A stretch of DNA of 64,000 bases from Spongiibacter marinus (GTDB lineage: Bacteria > Pseudomonadota > Gammaproteobacteria > Pseudomonadales > Spongiibacteraceae): assembly GCF_016906995.1 (NCBI RefSeq), contig NZ_JAFBBD010000002.1, forward strand, positions 147,667 through 211,666, written 5' to 3'. The number at the start of each line of letters is the position of its first letter. Positions within the stretch are counted from its first letter, which is position 1. The translations under genes and the position numbers were made by a program. This document shows positions 6,928-15,613 of the stretch, piece by piece. The notes under the pieces are model-generated. The model did no database searches and had not been told where the DNA came from. It worked only from the letters and a program-made list of their open reading frames with translations.

Positions 6928-8715
6928 TTGAAACCGACCGATGTAAAAGACCCGGAGTATTTCCACAGGGTGGTGGATTGCCAATATGCCTGTCCTGCCC
7001 ATACCCCCGTTCCCGAATATATTCGCCTGATCGCGGCTCAGCGCTATACCGATGCGTATATGGTTAACTGGGAGTCGAATGTCTTTCCCGGTGTGCTTGG
7101 GCGCACCTGTGACCGCCCCTGTGAACCCGCGTGCAGGCGTGGCAGGGTGGAAGAAGAGCCCGTTGCCATTTGCCGGTTAAAGCGCTTGGCTGCCGATAAT
7201 AAGGCGGATATACAGGACCGCTTGCCGATCATCCCGAAAAAGAAAAACGGTAAGCGAATAGCCTTGGTGGGTGCCGGGCCAGCGTCGCTGACAGTTGCCC
7301 GCGACCTCATGCCCCTTGGTTACAACATCGACTTATTTGACGAGCAGCCAGCGGGCGGCGGATTCATGCGCAGCCAGATACCGGCGTTCCGGCTCCCTGA
7401 GTCGGTGCTGAATGAAGAGGTCGATACCATTTTACATATGGGGGTGGTCAGCCACTTTAGGCACTATGTCGACAGTTTGAAAGCGCTGCTTGAACAGGGC
7501 GATTACGATGCGGTGTTTGTTGGCAGCGGCGCGCCCATGGGACGCGATTTAGATATTTCTGGTCGCGAAGCCGCCGACGCGAATATCCACATTGGTATCA
7601 ATTGGCTGGCCAGTGTGGCGTTTGGTCATGTGCAGACAGTTGGGCGCAGAGTGCTGGTACTCGGCGGCGGGAATACCGCCATGGACTGCTGCCGAACCGC
7701 CCGGCGTTTGGGAGGCGAAGACGTGCGCGTGGTGGTGCGCAGCCCCTTTGAAGAGATGAAGGCCTCACCCTGGGAAAAGGAAGACGCCCAGCAGGAAGGC
7801 ATTCCGATCTACGATAACCATGTCCCCAAGGCGTTCCTTGTTGAAGACGGCAAGCTGGTTGGCATGCGCTTTGAGAAAGTGAAGGCCGTGTACGAAGACG
7901 GCAAGCGGCAACTGATACCCACCGGCGAGCCGCCTGTCGATATGGCCTGCGACGATGTGCTGGTCGCCATCGGTCAGCAGAATGCGTTTCCCTGGATTGA
8001 GCGCGATATTGGTATTGAGTTCGATCAGTGGCAATTGCCCGTTGTCGATAAGGACACCTTCCAGTCGACGCTGCCCAATGTGTTTTTTGGTGGCGATGCT
8101 GCCTTTGGGCCGGAAAATGTGATTACCGCTGTTGCCCACGGCCACCAAGCGGCGATTTCTATTGATCTGTTTTGCCGCGGCGAGTCGGTGACACAGCGCC
8201 CGCCGCCGGGGGTGACCTTGGTCAGCCAGAAGATGGGTATTCACGAATGGAGCTACGACAATCAAATTGAAGATGACGCCCGTTATCGTGTTCCCCATGC
8301 CAACCTGGATCAGGCATTGTCCGACCGCAGCTTGGAGGTTGAGTTAGGCTTTGATGCCGAAACAGCCTTTCACGAAGCGCAGCGCTGCCTGAATTGCGAT
8401 GCGCAAACTGTCTTCACCGAGAAACTGTGCATTGAATGTGATGCCTGCTTGGATATATGTCCAACCAGTTGCCTGAGTTTTGTTGTTAACGACGACGAAG
8501 AAAGCACACTGCGTCAGAAACTGCGGATGCCTGCGAACAACCCTGATCAGGCCATTTATGTATCCGAGGACCTCGCAACTGGCAGGGCCATGGTTAAAGA
8601 CGAAAATGTCTGCCTGCACTGCGGTTTGTGTGCCGAGCGCTGTCCTACTGCGGCTTGGGATATGCAGCAGTTTTATTACAGCGTCAGCAAAGCCGGCGAG
8701 GAAGTACAGCCATGA
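6928..8715 (+). CDS. GltD-like NAD(P)H flavoprotein fused to 2x[4Fe-4S] ferredoxin domain
   Basis: 595 residues with a TTG start backed by a strong AGGGGGA ribosome site. The N-terminal Fer4_20-type domain has Cys18, Cys22, Cys61, Cys65, Cys69 and Cys82; an FAD-binding Rossmann motif Gly-Ala-Gly-Pro-Ala-Ser sits at 114-119; an NAD(P)-binding motif Gly-Gly-Gly-Asn-Thr-Ala-Met-Asp lies mid-protein. This is the layout of glutamate synthase small subunits. The C-terminus (about 490-590) adds two [4Fe-4S] motifs, CxxCxxCxxxC at about 497 and about 570. It overlaps the next gene by 4 bp (ATGA). With the alpha and beta oxidoreductase subunits downstream, I infer it takes electrons from 2-oxoacid oxidation through the ferredoxin domain and passes them to NAD(P). 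Confidence 0.85.
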   Translation: MKPTDVKDPEYFHRVVDCQYACPAHTPVPEYIRLIAAQRYTDAYMVNWESNVFPGVLGRTCDRPCEPACRRGRVEEEPVAICRLKRLAADNKADIQDRLPIIPKKKNGKRIALVGAGPASLTVARDLMPLGYNIDLFDEQPAGGGFMRSQIPAFRLPESVLNEEVDTILHMGVVSHFRHYVDSLKALLEQGDYDAVFVGSGAPMGRDLDISGREAADANIHIGINWLASVAFGHVQTVGRRVLVLGGGNTAMDCCRTARRLGGEDVRVVVRSPFEEMKASPWEKEDAQQEGIPIYDNHVPKAFLVEDGKLVGMRFEKVKAVYEDGKRQLIPTGEPPVDMACDDVLVAIGQQNAFPWIERDIGIEFDQWQLPVVDKDTFQSTLPNVFFGGDAAFGPENVITAVAHGHQAAISIDLFCRGESVTQRPPPGVTLVSQKMGIHEWSYDNQIEDDARYRVPHANLDQALSDRSLEVELGFDAETAFHEAQRCLNCDAQTVFTEKLCIECDACLDICPTSCLSFVVNDDEESTLRQKLRMPANNPDQAIYVSEDLATGRAMVKDENVCLHCGLCAERCPTAAWDMQQFYYSVSKAGEEVQP

Positions 8716-10559
8716 AGCGTATTGAAGCGGTCAATGATTTTGTCATCAAATTCGCCAATGTTAACGGCACCGGCTCGGCGAGTGCCAACAATATGTTTGC
8801 CAAGGCGCTGTTTCGTATGGGTCTGCCGGTAAGCCCCAAAAACATCTTTCCTTCTAATATTCAGGGGCTACCGACCTGGTTCGAGGTGCGGGTGAACGAG
8901 AAGGGCTTTCTCGGTCGCCGTGGTGGCATCGATATGATGGTCTGCATGAATCCGCAGAGCATGGCGAAAGACATCAAAGAATTAGAGTCCGGAGGTTACT
9001 TCCTCTATGACTCCAGCAAGCCTCTCGACCTGCGTTTACTGCGCAGTGATGTTACCTTCATTGGTATTCCGCTTCGCGACTTGTGCCGTCGGGAATTTAG
9101 CGATCCGCGTCAGCAGCAGCTGTTTCGTAATGTGGTCTATGTGGGGGCGCTCGCCGCGTTGCTGGATATCGAGTTTGATGTGCTTACCGGCCTGGTGGCC
9201 GACCAGTTTCAGGGCAAGGAAAAGCTGATTACTTCCAATGTGCGGGCCCTGGAGCTGGGTTACCACTACGCTGCGGAGAACATCGACTGCCCGCTGGGTA
9301 TTCGCGTGGAGCGTCGCGACGCCGTCGGTGACGCGATCCTTATCGACGGCAACACGGCGTCGGCGTTGGGGGCCATCTATGGTGGCGCAAGCGTTGCGGC
9401 CTGGTACCCCATTACGCCCTCGACCTCGGTCGTCGATGGTTTTGATAAATACTGCAAGCGCTTGCGCATTGATCCTGCCAGCGGCAATAAGAACTACGCC
9501 ATTGTGCAGGCTGAAGATGAGCTGGCGGCAATTGGCATGGTGATTGGTGCCAGTTGGAACGGTGCCCGCGCATTTACGGCAACCAGTGGCCCGGGAATTT
9601 CGCTAATGAGTGAGTTTTTGGGGCTGGCGTATTTTGCCGAAATTCCCTGTGTGCTTATTAATGTTCAGCGAGCCGGGCCATCTACCGGTATGCCGACGCG
9701 AACACAGCAATCGGATGTGATGGCTTGCGCCTATGCCTCCCACGGCGATACCAAACACGTGCTGTTGTTTCCGGCCACGGCGCAGGAGTGCTTTTCCATG
9801 ACGGCGGAGGCTTTCGATTTAGCCGAAGAGTTGCAGACCCCAGTGATTGTGATGAGCGATTTGGATCTGGGCATGAATGACAGTATGTCGCCGCCGTTGA
9901 GCTGGGATGACCAGCGCGAATACCGGCGTGGCAAGGTGTACAGCGGCGAGCAACTAGAGGCGATGTCGGAACGCTTTGGTCGGTATCTCGATACCGATGG
10001 CGACGGTATTCCCTATCGCACCTATCCCGGTGCCCACCCCGAGAAGGGCGCATTCTTCACTCGCGGCACCTCCCGAGACGAGTACGCCGTGTACACCGAA
10101 GACAGTGCGCAATACGAATTGAATATGCAGCGCCTGCTGAAGAAATGGCAAACGGCATCCACCAAGGTGCCCAAAGCGGAGGCGTGCAATGCGAGCGGCG
10201 CTGCAGATGTAGGGGTGATTTACTACGGAACCAGCCACGAGGCAGCGCGAGAGGCGGTAGACAGTTTGTCGCGAGCGGGGATCGCCGTCGACACGCTGCG
10301 GTTAAAGGCCTTTCCCTTCGACGATGGTGTGGCCGCGTTTATTGATAGCCACAAGCAACTTTTTATTATTGAGCAAAATCGTGACGCGCAAATGCGCAGC
10401 TTAATCGTCAACGAATGCCTGGTATCGCCGCGTCGTTTAGTGCCTATTTTAAACTACGGCGGTATGCCGATTACTGCTCGGCAGATTGAGAGCGATATTT
10501 GCCGCCACCTTGACGAGAACAAAGTACAGCCGCTGCGCGCCGCCAAGGAGACCGTGTAA
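8712..10559 (+). CDS. 2-oxoacid:acceptor oxidoreductase, gamma-alpha fused subunit (KorA-like)
   Basis: 615 residues from the ATG at 8712, which overlaps the upstream stop as ATGA. The N-terminal 190 residues match the gamma domain (Gly-Thr-Gly-Ser-Ala-Ser-Ala-Asn-Asn near residue 20), followed by the pyruvate:ferredoxin oxidoreductase alpha fold with Trp-Tyr-Pro-Ile-Thr-Pro-Ser-Thr at about 230 and the Ala-Thr-Ser-Gly-Pro-Gly-Ile-Ser loop. This gamma-alpha fusion is typical of 2-oxoglutarate and other two-subunit 2-oxoacid oxidoreductases. It works with the TPP-binding beta subunit encoded next, oxidatively decarboxylating a 2-oxoacid to acyl-CoA. Substrate (2-oxoglutarate, pyruvate or branched oxoacids) cannot be decided from sequence alone. 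Confidence 0.88.
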   Translation: MKRIEAVNDFVIKFANVNGTGSASANNMFAKALFRMGLPVSPKNIFPSNIQGLPTWFEVRVNEKGFLGRRGGIDMMVCMNPQSMAKDIKELESGGYFLYDSSKPLDLRLLRSDVTFIGIPLRDLCRREFSDPRQQQLFRNVVYVGALAALLDIEFDVLTGLVADQFQGKEKLITSNVRALELGYHYAAENIDCPLGIRVERRDAVGDAILIDGNTASALGAIYGGASVAAWYPITPSTSVVDGFDKYCKRLRIDPASGNKNYAIVQAEDELAAIGMVIGASWNGARAFTATSGPGISLMSEFLGLAYFAEIPCVLINVQRAGPSTGMPTRTQQSDVMACAYASHGDTKHVLLFPATAQECFSMTAEAFDLAEELQTPVIVMSDLDLGMNDSMSPPLSWDDQREYRRGKVYSGEQLEAMSERFGRYLDTDGDGIPYRTYPGAHPEKGAFFTRGTSRDEYAVYTEDSAQYELNMQRLLKKWQTASTKVPKAEACNASGAADVGVIYYGTSHEAAREAVDSLSRAGIAVDTLRLKAFPFDDGVAAFIDSHKQLFIIEQNRDAQMRSLIVNECLVSPRRLVPILNYGGMPITARQIESDICRHLDENKVQPLRAAKETV

Positions 10560-11611
10560 TGACCTATTTACGCCCGAGTTTCCGCCATCCGGAGCAGCCG
10601 ATTAACGAGTTGGGTTTTACCCGCAAGGATTATGAGGGCGCGCTGTCGACCCTCTGTGCGGGTTGTGGCCACGACTCGATTAGCGCGGCGATTGTGCAGG
10701 CCTGTTTCGAGTTATCCATCGCCCCACACAAGGTGGCCAAACTTTCCGGTATTGGCTGCAGCTCGAAGACACCCACCTACTTTCTCGGCAATTCTCACGG
10801 CTTCAACTCGGTTCACGGCCGCATGCCATCGGTCGCGACAGGTGCGAACCTGGCGAACCGCGACTTAATCTACGTTGGCGTCTCAGGTGACGGCGATTCA
10901 GCATCCATTGGTATGGGGCAGTTCACTCACGCCGTGCGTCGCAACGTGAATATGATGTACGTGGTCGAGAACAACGGCTGCTACGGTTTAACAAAGGGGC
11001 AGGACTCCGCGACCGCCGATGTTGGCTCGGCCAGTAAAAAGGGGGAGCCCAATCCCTTTGAGGCCATCGACCTGGCCAGCATCGCCCTGCAGCTCGGTGC
11101 CAGCTTTGTTGCGCGGAGCTTCTCGGGGGATCGCGAGCAACTCGTGCCGTTGATCAAGGCAGCGATCAGTCACCGCGGTTTTGCCTTTATCGATGTGATC
11201 TCACCCTGTGTCACCTTTAATAATAATCCGGCTTCGACCAAGGGTTATGAGTATGTGCGGGATCACTTGGCGGCGACGGGGACGGTGGATTATGTTCCGT
11301 TTAAGCAGGAAATTTCGGCCAGTTATGCCGAAGGTGAAAGCAAGGCGGTAACGCTGCACGACGGCTCAGTGGTGCAGCTTCGCAAGGCGGATCCAGAGCT
11401 GGACCTAAACAGCCGGCGCTCGGCGTTGCGCTTGATAAAGGATTACCGAGCCAAAGAGCAAATTCTCACCGGGCTGTTGTATATGGATGAGGATTCTCAG
11501 GACCTGCATGAAATTATCGGTACCAGCAAGACACCGTTGCAGGCCTTGACCGAGGCAGAGCTTTGCCCCGGTCAGAAGGTATTAGACAAGCTCAACGACA
11601 GTTTGCGTTGA
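10559..11611 (+). CDS. 2-oxoacid:acceptor oxidoreductase, TPP-binding beta subunit (KorB-like)
   Basis: 350 residues; the ATG shares its A with the upstream TAA (TAATG), indicating translational coupling. The TPP/Mg site is Gly-Asp-Gly-Asp at 110-113 with Glu-Asn-Asn-Gly around 137-140. Four cysteines expected to hold the catalytic-chain [4Fe-4S] cluster are present at Cys33, Cys36, Cys67 and Cys217. It forms the enzyme with the KorA-like subunit. There is no separate ferredoxin-type delta subunit in the operon; the two-cluster domain at the end of the first gene would fill that place. The gene ends at a long hairpin shared with the convergent receptor gene. Confidence 0.9.
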   Translation: MTYLRPSFRHPEQPINELGFTRKDYEGALSTLCAGCGHDSISAAIVQACFELSIAPHKVAKLSGIGCSSKTPTYFLGNSHGFNSVHGRMPSVATGANLANRDLIYVGVSGDGDSASIGMGQFTHAVRRNVNMMYVVENNGCYGLTKGQDSATADVGSASKKGEPNPFEAIDLASIALQLGASFVARSFSGDREQLVPLIKAAISHRGFAFIDVISPCVTFNNNPASTKGYEYVRDHLAATGTVDYVPFKQEISASYAEGESKAVTLHDGSVVQLRKADPELDLNSRRSALRLIKDYRAKEQILTGLLYMDEDSQDLHEIIGTSKTPLQALTEAELCPGQKVLDKLNDSLR

Positions 11612-11618
11612 GCTTGTC
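11585..11618. terminator. 13-bp perfect hairpin between convergent genes (no U tract)
   Basis: Arms 11585-11597 and 11606-11618 are perfectly complementary (13 bp, 8-nt loop). The left arm and loop lie within the last codons of the korB-like gene and the right arm ends 6 bp before the convergent receptor stop. Neither side has a T run, so it may act as a transcript 3' end stabiliser or a rho-linked end rather than a classical intrinsic terminator. Confidence 0.55.
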
Positions 11619-11624
11619 TGCGGC

Positions 11625-14174
11625 TTACCAGCGATAGGAGGCTTGCAGGGCGAGCGTCCGTGGTGGGTTGGTAAAGCCGTGGTGGCTGGTGGTGCCTGCG
11701 ATGACTTTCTTGGCCACAGGGGTGTCAACTGCGTACAGCACTATCAGCTCGTCGGTGAGGTTTTTACCCAGCAGCGCCAGCTCCCAGGTGCCGTCTGCCG
11801 CAGACAGTGATACCCGGCCGTTGTACTGAATAAAGGCGTCTTGTTTTACGCGCTCATCCAGGTTTGGCGATGGGTGGTACTCGTCGCTGAAGATGGCATC
11901 CAGGTTTGCCCGCAGCATTAAGCTGTCACCCAGTGCGCTTTCGTATGCGAGCAATAAGTTGCCCGAGAAGTCGGCGGCATACTGGTTGGTTTTCCCGGAG
12001 TAATCGCAGTTGATGCCATTGGGGTTGTCGGGAATCTGGTCCTGAATACAGGTGCCGAATTCGTGGTTTTGAAACTCAAAGTCCAAAAACGCCAAGCCAC
12101 CGGCAAGCATCAGGTTTTCACTCAGTGCGATACGGCCGTCGAATTCAATACCCTGGGTCACAGCGCTGGCGGCATTGCCGACATTGAAGCCCAGGGTGCC
12201 ATCAAACACACTGACCTGAAGATCGTCGAACTGGGTGTAAAACAGTGCGGTATTCAGCTCGGCAACACCGTCGAACAAGGTGGTTTTCAAACCTAACTCG
12301 TAGGACGTGGCGCGCTCTTCCTCATACTCGAAGCTACCGATTAACACCTGCGGGTTAGGCCCAACGGCATTGGGGTTGCTCGGTGTGGGGTCGGCACTGG
12401 GCGAGGAGTTGGAGCGGGCATCGTAGCCGCCCGATTTAAAGCCTCGGCGAGCGGAGAAGTAGCTCATTGCCGCGTCGTTGATGTCCCACTGAATATTTAC
12501 CAGCGGTGCAAACTGTGACTCGGTGCGCTTACCTTTTAAGTCGTGGCGTTCGGCGGCAAAGGTCACGGCGGCGGCGGTATCGGTTTCACCAATCGGCAGG
12601 CGAGAGCCATCCGGCAGCCCGAACTCTAGCTTTCTGCTGCCGCTTTTCTTCTCGTAGGTATAGCGGCCGCCCAGAGTCAGGCGCCAACTCGGGTTGATAA
12701 TCCAGGTGCCTTGCATAAAGGCCGAGGCAATAATCGAGTCGCTTTTGAAATCGCGCGGTGAGCGAATATCGATCAGCGAGTTACCGGCATCGCCTATACC
12801 CAGTAGTTCAAAGCCGCTGCTGCCATTGGCGCCGGGGTCGATGTCGCCGCGTGCGCCGCCTTCAAGCAGGTCGGCAGCATTGATCAGCTGGGGAACCAGC
12901 GTGGAGGGCAGAACAATGGAGTCGAAAAAGTAGACATCGTTGTACTGGAAGTACGTGCCAGCGATCATGTCGAAGTTCTCGCCTGCCGGGGATATCCAGC
13001 GAAACTCCTGGCTGAACTGCTCGTATTCCTCTTCCATAACCACCTGGAAAAGGGGTGAGCCGGTAAAGTCGCAGTCACACTCCTCATCGTACTGGTAAGC
13101 CATGTAGGCGGTAATCGACGAGAAGGTGTGCCCATCTTTATACCAGTCCATATTCAGGGTGACGTTTTGCGTATCGTTATAGCTGAAGTCGCCGTTGGCG
13201 TGGCGCTTGCGATCGGCCTTGGTGTCGAGCACCGAGTCATCGGCCTGCATATTCAGAATAGAGCCGTTGTCCTGTAGTTGCAGCAGGTTGCGCACCGGCG
13301 CTGGCAGGGCAGCGAAAACGCCGCTGGCGGCGCCGAAGTCCGGGAATACGGTGTTGTTGAGAATCTCACCATAAGTGCGCCCGGTGAAGATAAAGATGTC
13401 TGAGTCAGAGGGCGTATCGTTAATAATCTCCGACTGACGACCCACCACATCGAAGCTGCCGATTTCCAGTTTCAGCATGGCCTTGAAGTCATCGCCTGGG
13501 TCCCAGCCGACTTTCAGTCGATAGGTTGCCTCGTCGCGCTCGGCCTCATCGCGGTCGAGAACCTGGTTTTCCACAAAGCCGTCGATCTGGCGCTGGCGCA
13601 TTGCAAAGCGCATGCTCAGTGCGTCGGTCAGTGGGCCAGAGGCTACAAAGTCTATCACTCGCTCACCGAGGTCGGGCTCGTAGGTGCCCTGGATAAACAG
13701 CTCGGGTTCCTGGCTGGGCGAGGCGGTGCCGACATTAATGGCGCCGGCAATACTGTTTTTACCCAGCAGGATATTTTGTGGGCCACGCAATACTTCGACA
13801 CGCTCGAGGTCGAGGAAGGGCGCGCGCGCCAGCTGGGCGCGGCCGTAGTACACGCCATCTACGTACATGCCAACCGATTGCTCAAAGCCTTGGTTTTCAC
13901 CAGAGCCGATACCGCGAATATAAATGTCGGTACCGATGCTGGATTCGGTCATCGTAAAGTTGGGGACGTAGGCCTGCAGGTCTTCAATTTTTGCCAGCCC
14001 GGCTTCCATTAATTTCTCACCACCGATAGCGCTGACCGAAACCGGTACGTCTTGCAGGCTTTGCTCGCGCAGCTGCGCGGTAACGATAACTTCTTCCAGC
14101 TGTGCGGCAAAAAGCTGCGGGCTGTGGCAGAGTCCGATAGATAGCGCGCTGTATAGTGCAGTCTTTCTTATCAT
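11625..14174 (-). CDS. TonB-dependent outer-membrane receptor
   Basis: 849 residues. A signal peptide (about 1-23) is followed by a TonB-box/plug start (Glu-Glu-Val-Ile-Val-Thr-Ala) and the usual plug landmarks: Asp-Val-Pro-Val-Ser-Val, Ile-Arg-Gly-Ile-Gly, Val-Asp-Gly-Val-Tyr and Val-Glu-Val-Leu-Arg-Gly-Pro-Gln. The remainder is a 22-strand beta-barrel ending in an aromatic residue (Tyr-Arg-Trp). The ribosome site GGAGAA is well placed. It lies 63 bp downstream of alkB on the same strand, so the two are probably co-transcribed, with a GC-rich hairpin between them. Context suggests uptake of a hydrophobic substrate such as an alkane or a derivative, by TonB-energised transport; a siderophore or vitamin cannot be excluded. 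Confidence 0.9.
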   Translation of the reverse strand: MIRKTALYSALSIGLCHSPQLFAAQLEEVIVTAQLREQSLQDVPVSVSAIGGEKLMEAGLAKIEDLQAYVPNFTMTESSIGTDIYIRGIGSGENQGFEQSVGMYVDGVYYGRAQLARAPFLDLERVEVLRGPQNILLGKNSIAGAINVGTASPSQEPELFIQGTYEPDLGERVIDFVASGPLTDALSMRFAMRQRQIDGFVENQVLDRDEAERDEATYRLKVGWDPGDDFKAMLKLEIGSFDVVGRQSEIINDTPSDSDIFIFTGRTYGEILNNTVFPDFGAASGVFAALPAPVRNLLQLQDNGSILNMQADDSVLDTKADRKRHANGDFSYNDTQNVTLNMDWYKDGHTFSSITAYMAYQYDEECDCDFTGSPLFQVVMEEEYEQFSQEFRWISPAGENFDMIAGTYFQYNDVYFFDSIVLPSTLVPQLINAADLLEGGARGDIDPGANGSSGFELLGIGDAGNSLIDIRSPRDFKSDSIIASAFMQGTWIINPSWRLTLGGRYTYEKKSGSRKLEFGLPDGSRLPIGETDTAAAVTFAAERHDLKGKRTESQFAPLVNIQWDINDAAMSYFSARRGFKSGGYDARSNSSPSADPTPSNPNAVGPNPQVLIGSFEYEEERATSYELGLKTTLFDGVAELNTALFYTQFDDLQVSVFDGTLGFNVGNAASAVTQGIEFDGRIALSENLMLAGGLAFLDFEFQNHEFGTCIQDQIPDNPNGINCDYSGKTNQYAADFSGNLLLAYESALGDSLMLRANLDAIFSDEYHPSPNLDERVKQDAFIQYNGRVSLSAADGTWELALLGKNLTDELIVLYAVDTPVAKKVIAGTTSHHGFTNPPRTLALQASYRW

Positions 14175-14199
14175 TATGGTTCTCCATTACAAACTGAGG

Positions 14200-14218
14200 C
14201 GCCGCCTAAGCGGCGGCG
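14200..14218 (-). promoter_or_regulatory. GC-rich intercistronic hairpin between alkB and receptor gene
   Basis: Arms CGCCGC (14200-14205) and GCGGCG (14210-14215) with a CTAA loop lie in the 63-bp gap of the alkB-receptor pair. No T run follows. It could tune expression of the two cistrons by stabilising or processing the messenger. Confidence 0.3.
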
Positions 14219-14237
14219 ACAGGTGTGTTCGTGTTGA

Positions 14238-15404
14238 TTAGGCCGCTAGGCCCTGATTGCTTGACGTTGGGTAACGGCGTTTCAGCTTCTGCGCCTTACT
14301 GGGGTGCAAATGCGCCTGACTGAGATTGCCCTGATGGTGAGCGACAACTTTCGGGTCCATCACTCGGAACCACAGTGGCGGAAAGTAGGCGAGGATCATC
14401 ATCGACGCATAGCCAGAGGGTAGCTGTGGGCTGTCGCTAAAGTGCCGCAGGGCCTGAAACGCTCGGTTGGGATGGGCGTGGTGGTCGGAGTGGCGCTGCA
14501 GCTGATAGAGCAACAGGTTGGTAACGATGTGGTTGCTGTTCCACGAGTGCTTGGGCAGGCAGCGCTCATAGCGCCCCTTTTCATCTTGCTGGCGCAGCAG
14601 GCCGTAATGTTCAACATAGTTGATGACTTCCAGCAATGACGCGCCGAGGGCTGCTTGAACCACCAGAAACGCCAGAGCAGGCCAGCCCAGCCAGAGCGTG
14701 CATGCCGCGAACAGTACAATCGTCATTGACCATGCCTGAAGCACGTCATTGCGCCAGTGCCAAAAGCTGAGGCCTTTGCGCTCGAGGCGCTGTTTTTCAA
14801 TTTCGCATGCTGAGCGCAAGCTGCCAATGACGGTGCGGGGCAGAAAGCGCCAAAAGCTCTCTCCCATCCTTGAGCTGGCGGGGTCTTTGGGAGTCGCGAC
14901 GTTGCGGTGATGACCGAAGTTGTGCTCGACATAAAAGTGGCCATAGGCGACGGGGGCCAGTGCCAGCTTCGCCAAAAACTGGCTGAGAGCGTCGCGTTTA
15001 TGGCCAAGCTCATGACCGGTATTGATGCCGATGCCGTTTACGTAAGCACAGCTTAACAGGGCGCCAGCGATACCCCAGGGGCCAAGTTCGGTGCAGGCAA
15101 ACCACACGGCGATTAACGTGCCCACGTATTGCAGCGGGATATACGCGTAAACAATGTAGCGGTAATAAGGGTCGGCCTCGAGTTGCGCAACAGCGCTCTC
15201 TGGTGGGTTTGAGCGGTCAGTGCCAATGACGAAATCCATCATCGGGATCACCAGATACACCATGAAAGGAGCAAACCACCAGCCCCAAATTTGTCCCGTT
15301 GTCATGTAGATGGCGGCGCCAACAATGGGGAACAGGGGAACCAATAGGCCCAAGGCCCACATATAGCGCTTGGGGTCGCGCCAGTGTGTAGTGCTTGCAG
15401 ACAT
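14238..15404 (-). CDS. alkB: Alkane 1-monooxygenase (integral-membrane di-iron hydroxylase)
   Basis: 388 residues with about six membrane helices. All histidine boxes of AlkB-type hydroxylases are present: HELGHK at 131-136, EHNFGHH at 160-166 followed by the Asp-Pro-Ala-Ser segment, LQRHSDHHA at 302-310, plus the AlkB signature Asn-Tyr-Val-Glu-His-Tyr-Gly-Leu at 262-269, which separates it from fatty-acid desaturases. It hydroxylates the terminal carbon of alkanes using O2 and electrons from rubredoxin; no rubredoxin or rubredoxin reductase gene is in this window. It is divergent from a TetR-type regulator with operator-like dyads between them, and probably co-transcribed with the TonB receptor. 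Confidence 0.93.
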   Translation of the reverse strand: MSASTTHWRDPKRYMWALGLLVPLFPIVGAAIYMTTGQIWGWWFAPFMVYLVIPMMDFVIGTDRSNPPESAVAQLEADPYYRYIVYAYIPLQYVGTLIAVWFACTELGPWGIAGALLSCAYVNGIGINTGHELGHKRDALSQFLAKLALAPVAYGHFYVEHNFGHHRNVATPKDPASSRMGESFWRFLPRTVIGSLRSACEIEKQRLERKGLSFWHWRNDVLQAWSMTIVLFAACTLWLGWPALAFLVVQAALGASLLEVINYVEHYGLLRQQDEKGRYERCLPKHSWNSNHIVTNLLLYQLQRHSDHHAHPNRAFQALRHFSDSPQLPSGYASMMILAYFPPLWFRVMDPKVVAHHQGNLSQAHLHPSKAQKLKRRYPTSSNQGLAA

Positions 15405-15426
15405 CCGAAATCGCCTCGCATTAAAG

Positions 15427-15440
15427 TTAACATGTGTTAA
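15427..15440. promoter_or_regulatory. Operator-like inverted repeat at alkB promoter
   Basis: TTAACA and TGTTAA half-sites separated by 2 bp. It sits directly over the expected start point of the alkB promoter, where a bound repressor would block initiation. A near copy (15576-15589) lies before the divergent tetR-type gene, which is the obvious candidate for the binding protein. Confidence 0.55.
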
Positions 15441-15445
15441 GATGG

Positions 15446-15475
15446 ACTTTAGTTCATTAACTTAACGGGTGTCAA
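15446..15475 (-). promoter_or_regulatory. Sigma-70 promoter of alkB
   Basis: Read on the minus strand: a perfect -35 TTGACA (15475-15470), an 18-bp spacer and a -10 TAAAGT (15451-15446, 4 of 6). The start point would fall near 15439, inside the operator-like repeat, and about 35 bp before the alkB ATG. Confidence 0.55.
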
Positions 15476-15575
15476 GATTTTATGCGAGGCACTGGTGGCT
15501 TCGTGAAATGGGCTATTTTTGTTGTGTTATCAACGGTTTGTGTGAATGTTGTTGGGCGCTAGTCGTGTGATGGTG

Positions 15576-15589
15576 TTAACATTTGTAAA
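15576..15589. promoter_or_regulatory. Second operator-like repeat, upstream of tetR-type gene
   Basis: TTAACA and TGTAAA half-sites with 2-bp spacing, one mismatch from the site at the alkB promoter and 24 bp before the regulator's ATG. This is the arrangement expected for autorepression. Confidence 0.5.
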
Positions 15590-15613
15590 AATGCGTTCAC
15601 AGTTGAGGAGAAA

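Noticed and set aside
14238-15404. Fatty-acid desaturase instead of alkane hydroxylase
   Set aside because: The NYVEHYGL box and LQRHSDHHA spacing are the AlkB signature and are absent in desaturases.
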